The translations under genes were made by a program, and so were the position numbers. A stretch of 64,000 nucleotides of DNA from an uncultured Clostridia bacterium (lineage in GTDB: Bacteria > Bacillota > Clostridia > Oscillospirales > Acutalibacteraceae), in contig CALEII010000046.1 of assembly GCA_937876205.1 (NCBI GenBank), positions 1-64,000 on the forward strand. The letters run 5' to 3'. The first letter of the stretch is position 1; each line of letters begins with the position of its first letter. Below the pieces are notes generated by a model. It was not told the origin of the DNA and made no database searches. It saw only the letters and a program-made list of their open reading frames with translations. Of the stretch, positions 40,505 through 48,514 are shown piece after piece.

Positions 40505-41902
40505 TTACATTCCGATATAGTTCTTTGCGTTGTTGAATGCTACATTCTGCACCATTTCTGTGAGCACTTCCTCATCCCAGGGGTATTCGCCGTTTTCAAC
40601 CCAGTTGCCTACAAGCTCGCAGAGTATTCTTCTGAAATACTCGTGACGGGGATATGAGAGGAATGAGCGTGAGTCGGTTACCATACCCACAAACTTGCCG
40701 AGCATACCGAGATTTGCAAGGGTCTTCATCTGAGTCTGCATACCGTCGATATTGTCGTTGAACCACCATGCAGAGCCGAACTGAATCTTTGATTCGGCGT
40801 CTGAATTCTGGAAGTTGCCGAGCATTGTGCCCAGAACATAGTTGTCTTTGGGGTTAAGTGTGAAAAGTATTGTTTTGGGAAGCATTTCTTCGACAGCAAG
40901 AGAGTCGAGGAAGTGTGAAAGACCTTCTGCAACATTCCAGTCGCCGATGGAGTCATAACCCGTGTCGGGACCGATTTTGTTAAACATATGGGTGTTGTTG
41001 TTTCGCATTGCACCGATGTGCACTTCCATTGCCCACCCTTTTTTGTAGTATTCCTTTGCGAGGAAACGGAAGATTTCTGTTCTGTATTTGTCAATTTCAA
41101 GCTGTGTGAGCTTTTCTCCGTTTTTACCCTTTGCAAAAATTACTTCAAGCTCTTCTTCGCTTGCTCTCTCACAGGGAACATATGAAAGTGAATGGTCTGT
41201 TGCCTTGCAGCCCATTTTTTCAAAGAAATTGATTCTGTCTGCAAGCACTTCTTTAAGCTTTGCATATGTGTCAATTGCAATGCCTGCTGTCTTTTCCATA
41301 GCGTTCAGCCAAGGGATGAAAGTGGGATTTTCTATATTCATTGCTTTCTCTGGACGGAAAGCGGGAAGGACCTTGCACTTGAATGATGTATCTTCAGCAA
41401 TGAGCTTGTGGTATTCAAGGGTGTCTGCAGGGTCATCTGTTGTGCAGACTCCTACGACATTTGATTTTTCTATAAGGTCACGGGGTCTGAAACCGCCCTC
41501 TCTGATTTTTGCGTTTGCCTTTTCCCATATTTCATCTGCTGTTTTCGGTGAAAGGGGAGTGTCGATGCCGAAATATCTCCGGAGCTCAAGATGTGTCCAG
41601 TGATAAAGAGGATTGCCCATACAGTAATTCATAACTGAAGCCCATTTGACAAATTTTTCGTAATTTGAAGCATCGCCCGTGATGTATTTTTCATCAATAC
41701 CGCAGCTTCTCATACCACGCCATTTGTAGTGGTCACCGGCAAGCCAGAGCTGAGTAATATCTTCAGGCTCTTTGTTTTCATAAATTTCTTTAGGTGAAAG
41801 ATGGCAGTGCCAATCATAAATGGGCATAGCGTTGCATGCCTTGAAAAGTGTTTTTGCGGTTTCGGTGGAAAGAAGAAAATCTTCAGCCATAAATTTTTTC
41901 AT
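40505..41902 (-). CDS. uxaC: glucuronate isomerase
   Basis: 465 residues. MPIYDWHCHLSPKEI carries the metal histidines, and IHIGAMRNNN-like VHIGAMRNNNTHMF and GSAWWFND are UxaC signatures. It turns glucuronate and galacturonate into fructuronate and tagaturonate, a first step of pectin and glucuronan use. First in a run with cysK, recG and tadA, which seems to be physical read-through more than shared function. Confidence 0.96.
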   Translation of the reverse strand: MKKFMAEDFLLSTETAKTLFKACNAMPIYDWHCHLSPKEIYENKEPEDITQLWLAGDHYKWRGMRSCGIDEKYITGDASNYEKFVKWASVMNYCMGNPLYHWTHLELRRYFGIDTPLSPKTADEIWEKANAKIREGGFRPRDLIEKSNVVGVCTTDDPADTLEYHKLIAEDTSFKCKVLPAFRPEKAMNIENPTFIPWLNAMEKTAGIAIDTYAKLKEVLADRINFFEKMGCKATDHSLSYVPCERASEEELEVIFAKGKNGEKLTQLEIDKYRTEIFRFLAKEYYKKGWAMEVHIGAMRNNNTHMFNKIGPDTGYDSIGDWNVAEGLSHFLDSLAVEEMLPKTILFTLNPKDNYVLGTMLGNFQNSDAESKIQFGSAWWFNDNIDGMQTQMKTLANLGMLGKFVGMVTDSRSFLSYPRHEYFRRILCELVGNWVENGEYPWDEEVLTEMVQNVAFNNAKNYIGM

Positions 41903-41943
41903 ACAGCATCATCCTTGTTGATAAGATTTAAATGATTATATTT

Positions 41944-41972
41944 ATTATATCATAATAAATCATAATATACAA
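41944..41972 (-). promoter_or_regulatory. promoter of uxaC
   Basis: On the minus strand TTGTAT (41967-41972) and TATAAT (41944-41949) are 17 bases apart, about 42 bases before the uxaC start. Confidence 0.65.
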
Positions 41973-41983
41973 GAAGAAATTTT

Positions 41984-41995
41984 GAACATTTGTTC
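41984..41995. promoter_or_regulatory. GAACATTTGTTC palindrome, LexA-like box
   Basis: Matches the Firmicute SOS-box pattern GAACNNNNGTTC exactly. It lies 12 bases upstream of the -35 of uxaC, and between uxaC and ypeB, neither of which is a usual SOS gene. It could instead be an operator for a sugar-acid regulator. Confidence 0.4.
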
Positions 41996-42075
41996 TTAAA
42001 TTTTGTTATGGAAAAAATTTTATTGCATAGCCGTGCGTTATCGTCAGAAAATACCTTCAAAGGAGCTGATTTATT

Positions 42076-43431
42076 TTGAAGACAATACGGCTTGCAAAAA
42101 GAACGTGGATCAGAATACTGTCATATGCTCTCGCAGTGCTTGTTGCACTTGCTTTCTGGGGTGTATTGCAGACAATAAAAACAGCCCGTTATGCAAAAGA
42201 ACTGGCAATTGCGCATCAGCGTACCGTCGCATCACTTGCATCATATATTGATTCACTCGAAAATGACCTGAGAAAAATGCAGTATGTAAACACTGCATCT
42301 ATGACATCAGGGTTGTCACTGTCTCTCAGCAAGGCATCGCAGGGTGCCAAAAACTGTCTTTCTGAGCTCGACTCGGGCACGACTCAGCTTGGGAATATAA
42401 ACAAATTTCTGACTCAGGCAGCTGACCTTGTTCAGTCGGTTACAAAAAAGACAGTTGCGGGTGAAGAACTGTCTGAGCAGGACAGAGAAAATATCACAAA
42501 GCTTTATGAGTATGCCGCGGAGCTTTCTGCGCAGACAGGTTATCTTGAACAGATTATGCTGTCGGGCGAGGTGGATTTTTATGATGCTGTTTCTACACTC
42601 AGCCAGCTTACCGATAAGGGCGATTTGTCTGTTTCATACTCAGACTCTGTCACTGATGCGGAAAAGTCGTTTCAGGATTACCCGAGTCTGATTTATGACG
42701 GTCCGTTTGCAGATAATGTGTTCAACAAAGAGTCTGATTATCTTAAGTCTCAGGAACAGATATCCGAAACTGAGGCAAAGAAGAGGGCTTCGTTGTATTC
42801 GGACATTTCAGAGAGCAAGCTTATAAAGTCAGAGGATGAAAAGAGCAAAACAGAGGCTTATGTGTTTTATTATGAGAACACATCGGTTGCTGTTACAAAA
42901 AACGGAGGTTTTCTGCTGTATCTTATGACAGATAAGTATGCAGGCGAGGTCAAACTTAAAGAGAAGGAAGCTATTGCGAAAGCCAGAGCATATTTGTCCC
43001 GTTTCGGTTTTTCTCCGCTTACTGAAAGCTATTATTTTGTATCTGACGGTATATGCACAGTGAATTTCGCCTATACTCAGGATGATGTAATATGTTATTC
43101 CGACCTGATAAAGGTCAGTGTTTCTCTTGATAAGGGGGAAATAACTGCCGTTGACTGTACGGGATATCTTATGAATCATAAGGTAAGAAAAACGCCTGAT
43201 AATGTCATAAGTGTTGTCACTGCAAAGGAAAAAATAAGTGATAATCTTGATGTGAAGAGCCATAAAACAGCTTTTATTCCTATGGAAAACGGAAAAGAAA
43301 TTTTTGCTTATGAATTTTTCTGCAGTGACAGCAAGGGCAACGATGTGCTTGTGTATATTGATGCCGAAACAGGCAATGAAGCCGATATCAAGCTGTTGTT
43401 GTACACTGACGGCGGAACTCTTACAAGATAG
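42076..43431 (+). CDS. ypeB: YpeB-like germination protein
   Basis: 451 residues. One N-terminal membrane helix (ILSYALAVLVALAFWGVL), a long helical region, and C-terminal PepSY-like repeats (KARAYLSRFGF, TESYYFVSDG). YpeB works with the cortex-lytic enzyme SleB in spore germination; sleB is usually the partner but is not seen here. TTG start at 42076 with AAAGGAG. Its presence suggests a spore-forming lineage. Confidence 0.82.
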   Translation: MKTIRLAKRTWIRILSYALAVLVALAFWGVLQTIKTARYAKELAIAHQRTVASLASYIDSLENDLRKMQYVNTASMTSGLSLSLSKASQGAKNCLSELDSGTTQLGNINKFLTQAADLVQSVTKKTVAGEELSEQDRENITKLYEYAAELSAQTGYLEQIMLSGEVDFYDAVSTLSQLTDKGDLSVSYSDSVTDAEKSFQDYPSLIYDGPFADNVFNKESDYLKSQEQISETEAKKRASLYSDISESKLIKSEDEKSKTEAYVFYYENTSVAVTKNGGFLLYLMTDKYAGEVKLKEKEAIAKARAYLSRFGFSPLTESYYFVSDGICTVNFAYTQDDVICYSDLIKVSVSLDKGEITAVDCTGYLMNHKVRKTPDNVISVVTAKEKISDNLDVKSHKTAFIPMENGKEIFAYEFFCSDSKGNDVLVYIDAETGNEADIKLLLYTDGGTLTR

Positions 43432-43446
43432 AAAGGAAGAAAGAAA

Positions 43447-43761
43447 ATGAAAAAAACAGTAATAACAATTTTTGCGATTCTTACGGCAGCCGTTCTGCTT
43501 TTTGCAGGTTGCTCAAGGGATAACGGCACTCTTATGGATGATGACAGAACTACAACTGTTCCCGCTACAACAGTCAGAGTGACCGAAAAGGAAACAACAT
43601 CAATGATGAATGATAATGCAGGTGCTCCCGAGTCAACAAGTCAGGATTCTGCTCTCGGTGATGCAATCGGTGATGCCGCAGAGGGTGCGGGTGATATTAT
43701 CGGTGACGCAGGTGATGCTGCTGAGCGTGCAGGTGACAGAATAAATGACGCTGTAAGATAA
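43447..43761 (+). CDS. small lipoprotein with Ala/Gly/Asp repeat tail
   Basis: 104 residues. Signal with lipobox LLFAGC, Cys near residue 21, then a Thr-rich spacer and a tail of repeated GDAAEGAGDIIGDAGDA-type units. Exported and lipid-anchored; function unknown. The tail resembles low-complexity surface linkers. It lies 15 bases after ypeB, so may be co-transcribed and spore- or envelope-related. Confidence 0.78.
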   Translation: MKKTVITIFAILTAAVLLFAGCSRDNGTLMDDDRTTTVPATTVRVTEKETTSMMNDNAGAPESTSQDSALGDAIGDAAEGAGDIIGDAGDAAERAGDRINDAVR

Positions 43762-43822
43762 ATTTTCACTTATCCGTAAACAATCTCCACAGGTCAGTGC
43801 GGGGTTTCTGAGGATAGAAAAA

Positions 43823-43861
43823 GAGGTAATACGGATAATTTCCGTGTTACCTCATTTTTTG
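43823..43861 (+). terminator. terminator after the lipoprotein gene
   Basis: GAGGTAATACGG and CCGTGTTACCTC pair over 12 bases with one wobble, then ATTTTTTG follows. Confidence 0.8.
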
Positions 43862-43864
43862 TGT

Positions 43865-44488
43865 TTATTTCATTTTTGACACTGCAAGAGAAACGGCTTT
43901 GCCTATTGCCGTGCCGAGAATGGCGCACACTGCCAGCTCGATGGGTGCATTTATGCCTGCCGCAGTGAGAATAACAACATCAAGGGCTGTTTCTATACCG
44001 CCGAGTGATGCTGCCTGTTCGGGTGAGAAAGTGAAATTCATAAACAGCAGTGCAAGTAAACCCAGGAAAAGCACGGTGTTGAGAAGTGAACCCGAAATGC
44101 CTGCCACAAGGAATGACCAGCTGTTCTTTTTGTCGGCTTTTTTGCAGGCTTTGAAGATAAGACCGCAGAGAAGACCGGTAAGAATACGGGGCACAAAGCA
44201 CACTAAGAAGGTTCTGAATACACTTTCGCTCACAAGGATAGCACCGAGTGCGCTTCCCGTGAAGCACTGAATGAAGCTGACAATGCCGAAGACAGCACCG
44301 AGGAAGGTTGCAGATGCGATATTCTGGGTTACTGCACCGACTATGACAGGTATCATAATCAGAGTCAGCTCCAGCGGACCTATCCGTAAGAAGCCTATCG
44401 GTGTGAATGCCATAACTGCAATAATTGCAGTGAGCATTGCCGTGATTGTCATATTGACAATCTTTTTGTGGTTTGTTGTTTTTGACAT
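43865..44488 (-). CDS. ECF transporter S component, probably for pantothenate
   Basis: 207 residues with about six hydrophobic segments and the S-component entrance (MTITAMLTAIIAVMAFTPIG). S components bind a vitamin and dock to a shared energising module encoded elsewhere. The pantothenate assignment (PanT type) rests on the neighbour: coaX lies 75 bases upstream on the same strand. Substrate is inferred. Confidence 0.75.
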   Translation of the reverse strand: MSKTTNHKKIVNMTITAMLTAIIAVMAFTPIGFLRIGPLELTLIMIPVIVGAVTQNIASATFLGAVFGIVSFIQCFTGSALGAILVSESVFRTFLVCFVPRILTGLLCGLIFKACKKADKKNSWSFLVAGISGSLLNTVLFLGLLALLFMNFTFSPEQAASLGGIETALDVVILTAAGINAPIELAVCAILGTAIGKAVSLAVSKMK

Positions 44489-44563
44489 ATATAATTCCTC
44501 CTTGCTGATGTTCCGTTACGGATACATCGCAAATATTAAGCAAATATATATTATAATGTAATA

Positions 44564-45334
44564 TTAAATTTTGTTTTTGTCGTAAATGAATTTCAGACCG
44601 TCAAGTATAAGGTCAGGGTCGTGGATAATGTCCATACGGCAGTATCTGATTATGTCACCTGCAATACCGCCTGTTGCGACGATTGTTTTTATATCTTCGC
44701 CCAGAGCTTCTTCAAGTCTTGCGCAAAGTCCCTCTATCATTGCTGCAGCACCGAGCACCGTGCCTGACTGCATACTGTCAATTGTGTTGGTGCCGATTGC
44801 ATTCTGAGGTGCATCCAATGAAATTGCAGGCAGCTGTGATGCGCCTGATGAAAGAGCATTGAGTGATATTTTTACGCCTGCTGATATGGTGCAGCCACGG
44901 TATGAGCCTTTTGAGTCAAGGACGCTGATTTTATTTGCCGTGCCCATATCGAGAACAAGACATGGCAGTTCATACTTATTCAGAGCACCGACTGCACCTG
45001 CCACAAGGTCAGCGCCAAGCTGTGCAGGATTGTCGATTCTGATATTGAGCCCTGTTTTTACACCGGGTCCGATAAGAAGAGCCGTCTGTCCCGTAACGGT
45101 TTTTATTGCCTGCTTTATTACATTTGTAAGCTCAGGAACAACAGAACAGATTATGGCACCGTCAAAGTCAAGCCCGTCTGCATTATGGATTTTCAGCATT
45201 GATGAAAGCTCAACTGCATACTGATCGGGCGTTTTTGCTCTTTCTGTTGCGGCTCTGAGCACAAATAACAGCTTTTCATTATTATATATACCGATTGTGA
45301 TATTTGTGTTGCCTATGTCAACTGCAAGAATCAT
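44564..45334 (-). CDS. coaX: type III pantothenate kinase
   Basis: 256 residues of the ASKHA fold: MILAVDIGNTNITIGIY, then PDQYAVEL, GADLVAGAVGA, DMGTANKISVL and ATGGIAGDI. It phosphorylates pantothenate, the first step of CoA synthesis. GTANK differs from the usual GTATT; function probably retained. It precedes the S-component gene. Confidence 0.9.
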   Translation of the reverse strand: MILAVDIGNTNITIGIYNNEKLLFVLRAATERAKTPDQYAVELSSMLKIHNADGLDFDGAIICSVVPELTNVIKQAIKTVTGQTALLIGPGVKTGLNIRIDNPAQLGADLVAGAVGALNKYELPCLVLDMGTANKISVLDSKGSYRGCTISAGVKISLNALSSGASQLPAISLDAPQNAIGTNTIDSMQSGTVLGAAAMIEGLCARLEEALGEDIKTIVATGGIAGDIIRYCRMDIIHDPDLILDGLKFIYDKNKI

Positions 45335-45455
45335 ACAATCACCGCCTTCAGCTTATTATATCTGTTTTTTTTACTTTGTGCAAGGTTATCTATTGAAATT
45401 TTTTGATAATGTGATACAATTTGTATGTGAAATCAAATGAAAAGGTGCGTAAAGT

Positions 45456-46265
45456 ATGAAGACAATAGGCTTTATCGGTTGCGGCAATATGGCAAAGCCG
45501 ATAATCAGGAATGTCAAAGAAAAAAATGTTTTTGATAAAAACAATATTTATGTTTATGATATAGATAGGGAGAAGCTTGTTGAATTCTGTAATAAAACGG
45601 AAATCAACCCCGCTGAAAGTGAGAAATATATTGCGGCTGAATGTGATGTTGTCGTTCTGTGCACAAAGCCTCAGGTTTTCTCTTCACTTCTGCCTTCAAT
45701 TTCAGAAGAAATGAAAAATAACGACCCTCTTGCAGTTTCCATTGCTGCAGGCAAAGACACAAAAAGTATTTCGGCGCTTCTCGGTTATGATGCCCGTGTG
45801 GCAAGAATTTTCCCTAATCTGAATGCAGAGGTGGGTGAGGCAGTTTCCGCCTATACGGGAAATGAGCGTGTAATGGCAGAAGAAATTGAGCTTGTGGGCA
45901 GAATCTGCTCATCATACGGTGAGGCAAAGCATCTGCCGGAAGAATTGTTCTCTGTTTTCGGTGTGCTCGGCGGCTGTGTGCCTGCATACGCATTTATGTT
46001 TATAGGTGCGCTTGCAAAGGCAGGTGAAGAAAACGGCCTTGACAGCGAAACAGCCCGTCAGGTGGCAATTCAGGCAGTTCTCGGCTCTGCAAAGCTTCTT
46101 AAGGAATGCGGCGGAGATATTGAAAATTGGGTGAATAAGGTCTGTTCTCCGGGCGGAACAACCGTTCAGGGCGTGACTTCTCTCAGGGAAGATGACCTTG
46201 ACGGCATAGTTTCTTCGGCATTCGGCAAATCTCTCAGGCGTGACAGGGAGCTTCTCTCCGATTAA
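45456..46265 (+). CDS. proC: pyrroline-5-carboxylate reductase
   Basis: 269 residues. NAD(P) loop GFIGCGNMAKPI, then CTKPQVF, SIAAGKDTKSI and the C-terminal SPGGTTVQGV motif. Last step of proline synthesis. Single gene. Confidence 0.95.
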   Translation: MKTIGFIGCGNMAKPIIRNVKEKNVFDKNNIYVYDIDREKLVEFCNKTEINPAESEKYIAAECDVVVLCTKPQVFSSLLPSISEEMKNNDPLAVSIAAGKDTKSISALLGYDARVARIFPNLNAEVGEAVSAYTGNERVMAEEIELVGRICSSYGEAKHLPEELFSVFGVLGGCVPAYAFMFIGALAKAGEENGLDSETARQVAIQAVLGSAKLLKECGGDIENWVNKVCSPGGTTVQGVTSLREDDLDGIVSSAFGKSLRRDRELLSD

Positions 46266-46378
46266 AAAAAGCTTGACAAACTCAGAATTATATAATAAAA
46301 TGAGTTCAAATTGTCAATGTTGCTCAAACAAAAAATATGAGTAAACAGCAATTTAGTCAATTTTTTTTCATTTTACGC

Positions 46379-46407
46379 TTGACTTATTCTGAGCCATAGT
46401 ATATAAT
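46379..46407 (+). promoter_or_regulatory. promoter of the cohesin gene
   Basis: TTGACT at 46379-46384 and TATAAT at 46402-46407, spacing 17, giving a leader of about 88 bases. A second, weaker pair (TTGACA at 46274, TAAAAT 17 bases on) lies upstream, so two promoters may drive the gene. Confidence 0.75.
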
Positions 46408-46502
46408 ATCAATGTATTTTGTGGGTATATCCCTGCAATTATCACGGTGTACCGAGTCTCAAGGCTCTGTATATAGAAAAAATTCAAAGGAAGGTTCTAA
46501 AA

Positions 46503-47162
46503 ATGAAACTTGCAAAGAAAATGCTCGCATGTGCAATGGCACTTGCAATGGTAGCAGCTCTTGCTCTTACAGCTTTCGCTGCTGCTCCCGTAGTTACACT
46601 TACAGCTACACAGTATGAAAAAGTTGGCGACACAGTTACAGTTACTGTTGCTGCTACAGGTATGGCTGGCCTTATGAGTGCTGACCTTGAGTTCGCTTAT
46701 GATGCAGAAGCTCTTGAGTTCGTTAAGATCGAAAAGGCTGCTGACTCAGCATACGACATGGGTCTTGGCGATAAGATCGCTGACGGCGCTGTTACATGGT
46801 CATTCATGTTCTCAAACGCTGCTGAAGCTGACTCAGGCCTTGCAGTTCTTACTTTCAAGGTTCTCAAGGAAGGCGACGCAACTGTATCAGTTAAGTACAA
46901 TTCATGGGACGGCACAGACGAACCCGCTGCAGCTAACACAGTAGTTAGCCAGAAGGTTGTTCCCACAACAGAAGCTCCCACAACAGCTGAGCCCACAACA
47001 GTAGCTCCCACAACAGCAGCTCCCACAACAGAAGCTGGTTCAGAAGAGCAGACAACAGGTGACATCCCCCAGACAGGTGAAGCAGGCGTAGCAGCTATCG
47101 CTGGCGTTATGGCACTTGCAGCTGTTGCATTCGTAGCAACAAGAAAAAAGGACGAAGAATAA
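46503..47162 (+). CDS. cell-wall-anchored cohesin-domain protein
   Basis: 219 residues. Signal peptide (residues about 6-27, AFAAA cleavage). Residues about 30-140 look like a single cohesin fold (VTLTATQYEKVGDTVTVTV, ADLEFAYDAEALEFV, LAVLTFKVLKEGDATV). A Pro/Thr linker (TTEAPTTAEPTTVAP) follows, then IPQTG near residue 189, a hydrophobic helix and RKKDEE: a sortase-like signal. It could display dockerin-bearing enzymes on the surface, as in cellulosome-type systems, but no dockerin is seen in this window. Start ATG 46503 after AAGGAAGG. Confidence 0.82.
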   Translation: MKLAKKMLACAMALAMVAALALTAFAAAPVVTLTATQYEKVGDTVTVTVAATGMAGLMSADLEFAYDAEALEFVKIEKAADSAYDMGLGDKIADGAVTWSFMFSNAAEADSGLAVLTFKVLKEGDATVSVKYNSWDGTDEPAAANTVVSQKVVPTTEAPTTAEPTTVAPTTAAPTTEAGSEEQTTGDIPQTGEAGVAAIAGVMALAAVAFVATRKKDEE

Positions 47163-47223
47163 TATCTGACTCCGCTTTATAATCAAGCAATCGCTTGAGC
47201 ATTTAATTGCAAATTAAGTTTTT

Positions 47224-47262
47224 GGGGATTAGTACTTCGGTACTGATCCCTTGAACTTTTTG
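47224..47262 (+). terminator. terminator after the cohesin gene
   Basis: GGGATTAGTAC and GTACTGATCCC pair with one wobble around a TTCG loop, followed by a T-containing tail (CTTTTTG). Confidence 0.7.
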
Positions 47263-47292
47263 TAAACAAAATATAAATATACGCTTCTGTTG

Positions 47293-47321
47293 TTGATTTG
47301 TTTATAATTGTATCTTATAAT
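47293..47321 (+). promoter_or_regulatory. promoter of the esterase gene
   Basis: TTGATT at 47293-47298 and TATAAT at 47316-47321 with 17-base spacing, 35 bases before the ATG. Confidence 0.7.
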
Positions 47322-47355
47322 TATAAAAAAGAAAAACAACGGAGGCTTTTTTATT

Positions 47356-48447
47356 ATGAAGATTAAAAGAATTGTTTCTGTAATTCTTGCGGTAATTATG
47401 CTCGTTTCTGTCTGCAGTTTTTCCGCTTTTGCATCAGAAGGACTAAGTATGGCAGACGGACTTGATGCGCTTCAGTCTCAATTTGTCGGCGGTAAGGGGC
47501 CTGTTACTGAAGGCTTTGCAATTGATTACAGCTATTATTCACCCGTGAAAGAAAACGACACTCAGAAATATCCTCTTGTTATATGGCTTCACGGTATGGG
47601 TGACGGTGCTTCTGCCGGCTCTCAGGTGACCAAGAGTCAGATTGCATACTGGACATCTGCAGAGTTTCAGTCAAGATTCGAAGGCACAGGCGGTGCTTTT
47701 ATATTCGCTGCAAGAAGTCCGGAAGAGAGAATGATGTTTTGGGATGATGTTCTGATTTTCCCTCTCAGAGCAGCTATTGACTCTTTTATTGCTGAAAATT
47801 CAGATAATATTGATGTGACAAAAATTTATATCGGCGGTTATTCGATGGGTGGCAAAATGACTCTCAAAATGGCAGTTGCTTATCCCGATATGTTTGCTGC
47901 TGCATTCCCCATCTGCCCTGCCTGGTCACCGTCTGAAGAACAGCTTGAGCTTATTGCCGACATTCCCGTCTGGCTCACATCAGGTAAAACAGACCCTCTT
48001 ATAAATTACTCTTCTGCCATTATGCCGTTATGGAAGAGTATATGTGAAAGCAACAATTCTCCCGAAATGTGCAGACTTTCTTCTCTCGCATCAGTCAGAT
48101 ATTCAGACGGAAACAAAACATCCAGCGGTCATCATGCGTGGTTTGCTGTAAATTACGATATGTTCTCTGCAGAGAACGGTGATTATCCCGATATGACAAC
48201 AGTGAACGGACTCGGTGAAGAGGTAATACTCACTTATCCCAACGGTATGATAAGCTGGCTGTCTCAGTTCTCATCTGATTTTGATGCCGCTCCCGCAAGC
48301 GACAGCGGCAATATTGAGGTTGAAAACGCTATGCCCGGCGGTGCTATTATTGAGTTTGTTAAAAACTTCTTCGACAAGATAAAGGATTTCCTGAGAAAAA
48401 TTATGAGCTTTTTTGAAAACCTCACAAGCTTTGGAAATACGCAATAG
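47356..48447 (+). CDS. secreted alpha/beta hydrolase (esterase/peptidase-like)
   Basis: 363 residues from ATG 47356 with GGAGG 10 bases upstream. Signal peptide (IVSVILAVIMLVSVCSFSAFA). The hydrolase triad can be read: Ser in GGYSMGG, Asp in SGKTDPLI, His in SSGHHAWF; the oxyanion strand is IWLHGMGDG. This matches phospholipase/carboxylesterase-type exported hydrolases (feruloyl- or acetyl-esterase are candidates). The last 35 residues (IIEFVKNFFDKIKDFLRK) are an amphipathic helix unlike the enzyme fold and very like the micro-peptides at 13579 and 34536. Confidence 0.8.
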   Translation: MKIKRIVSVILAVIMLVSVCSFSAFASEGLSMADGLDALQSQFVGGKGPVTEGFAIDYSYYSPVKENDTQKYPLVIWLHGMGDGASAGSQVTKSQIAYWTSAEFQSRFEGTGGAFIFAARSPEERMMFWDDVLIFPLRAAIDSFIAENSDNIDVTKIYIGGYSMGGKMTLKMAVAYPDMFAAAFPICPAWSPSEEQLELIADIPVWLTSGKTDPLINYSSAIMPLWKSICESNNSPEMCRLSSLASVRYSDGNKTSSGHHAWFAVNYDMFSAENGDYPDMTTVNGLGEEVILTYPNGMISWLSQFSSDFDAAPASDSGNIEVENAMPGGAIIEFVKNFFDKIKDFLRKIMSFFENLTSFGNTQ

Positions 48448-48460
48448 CATACAAAAAAAA

Positions 48461-48499
48461 GGAGCTGTAAAAAACAAAAGTTTTTTTACAGCTCCTTTA
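48461..48499. terminator. terminator between the esterase gene and mnmE
   Basis: GGAGCTGTAAAAAA and TTTTTTTACAGCTCC pair over 14 bases and are followed by TTTA. Convergent genes can share it. Confidence 0.85.
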
Positions 48500-48514
48500 T
48501 GCTTTTATGAGTAT

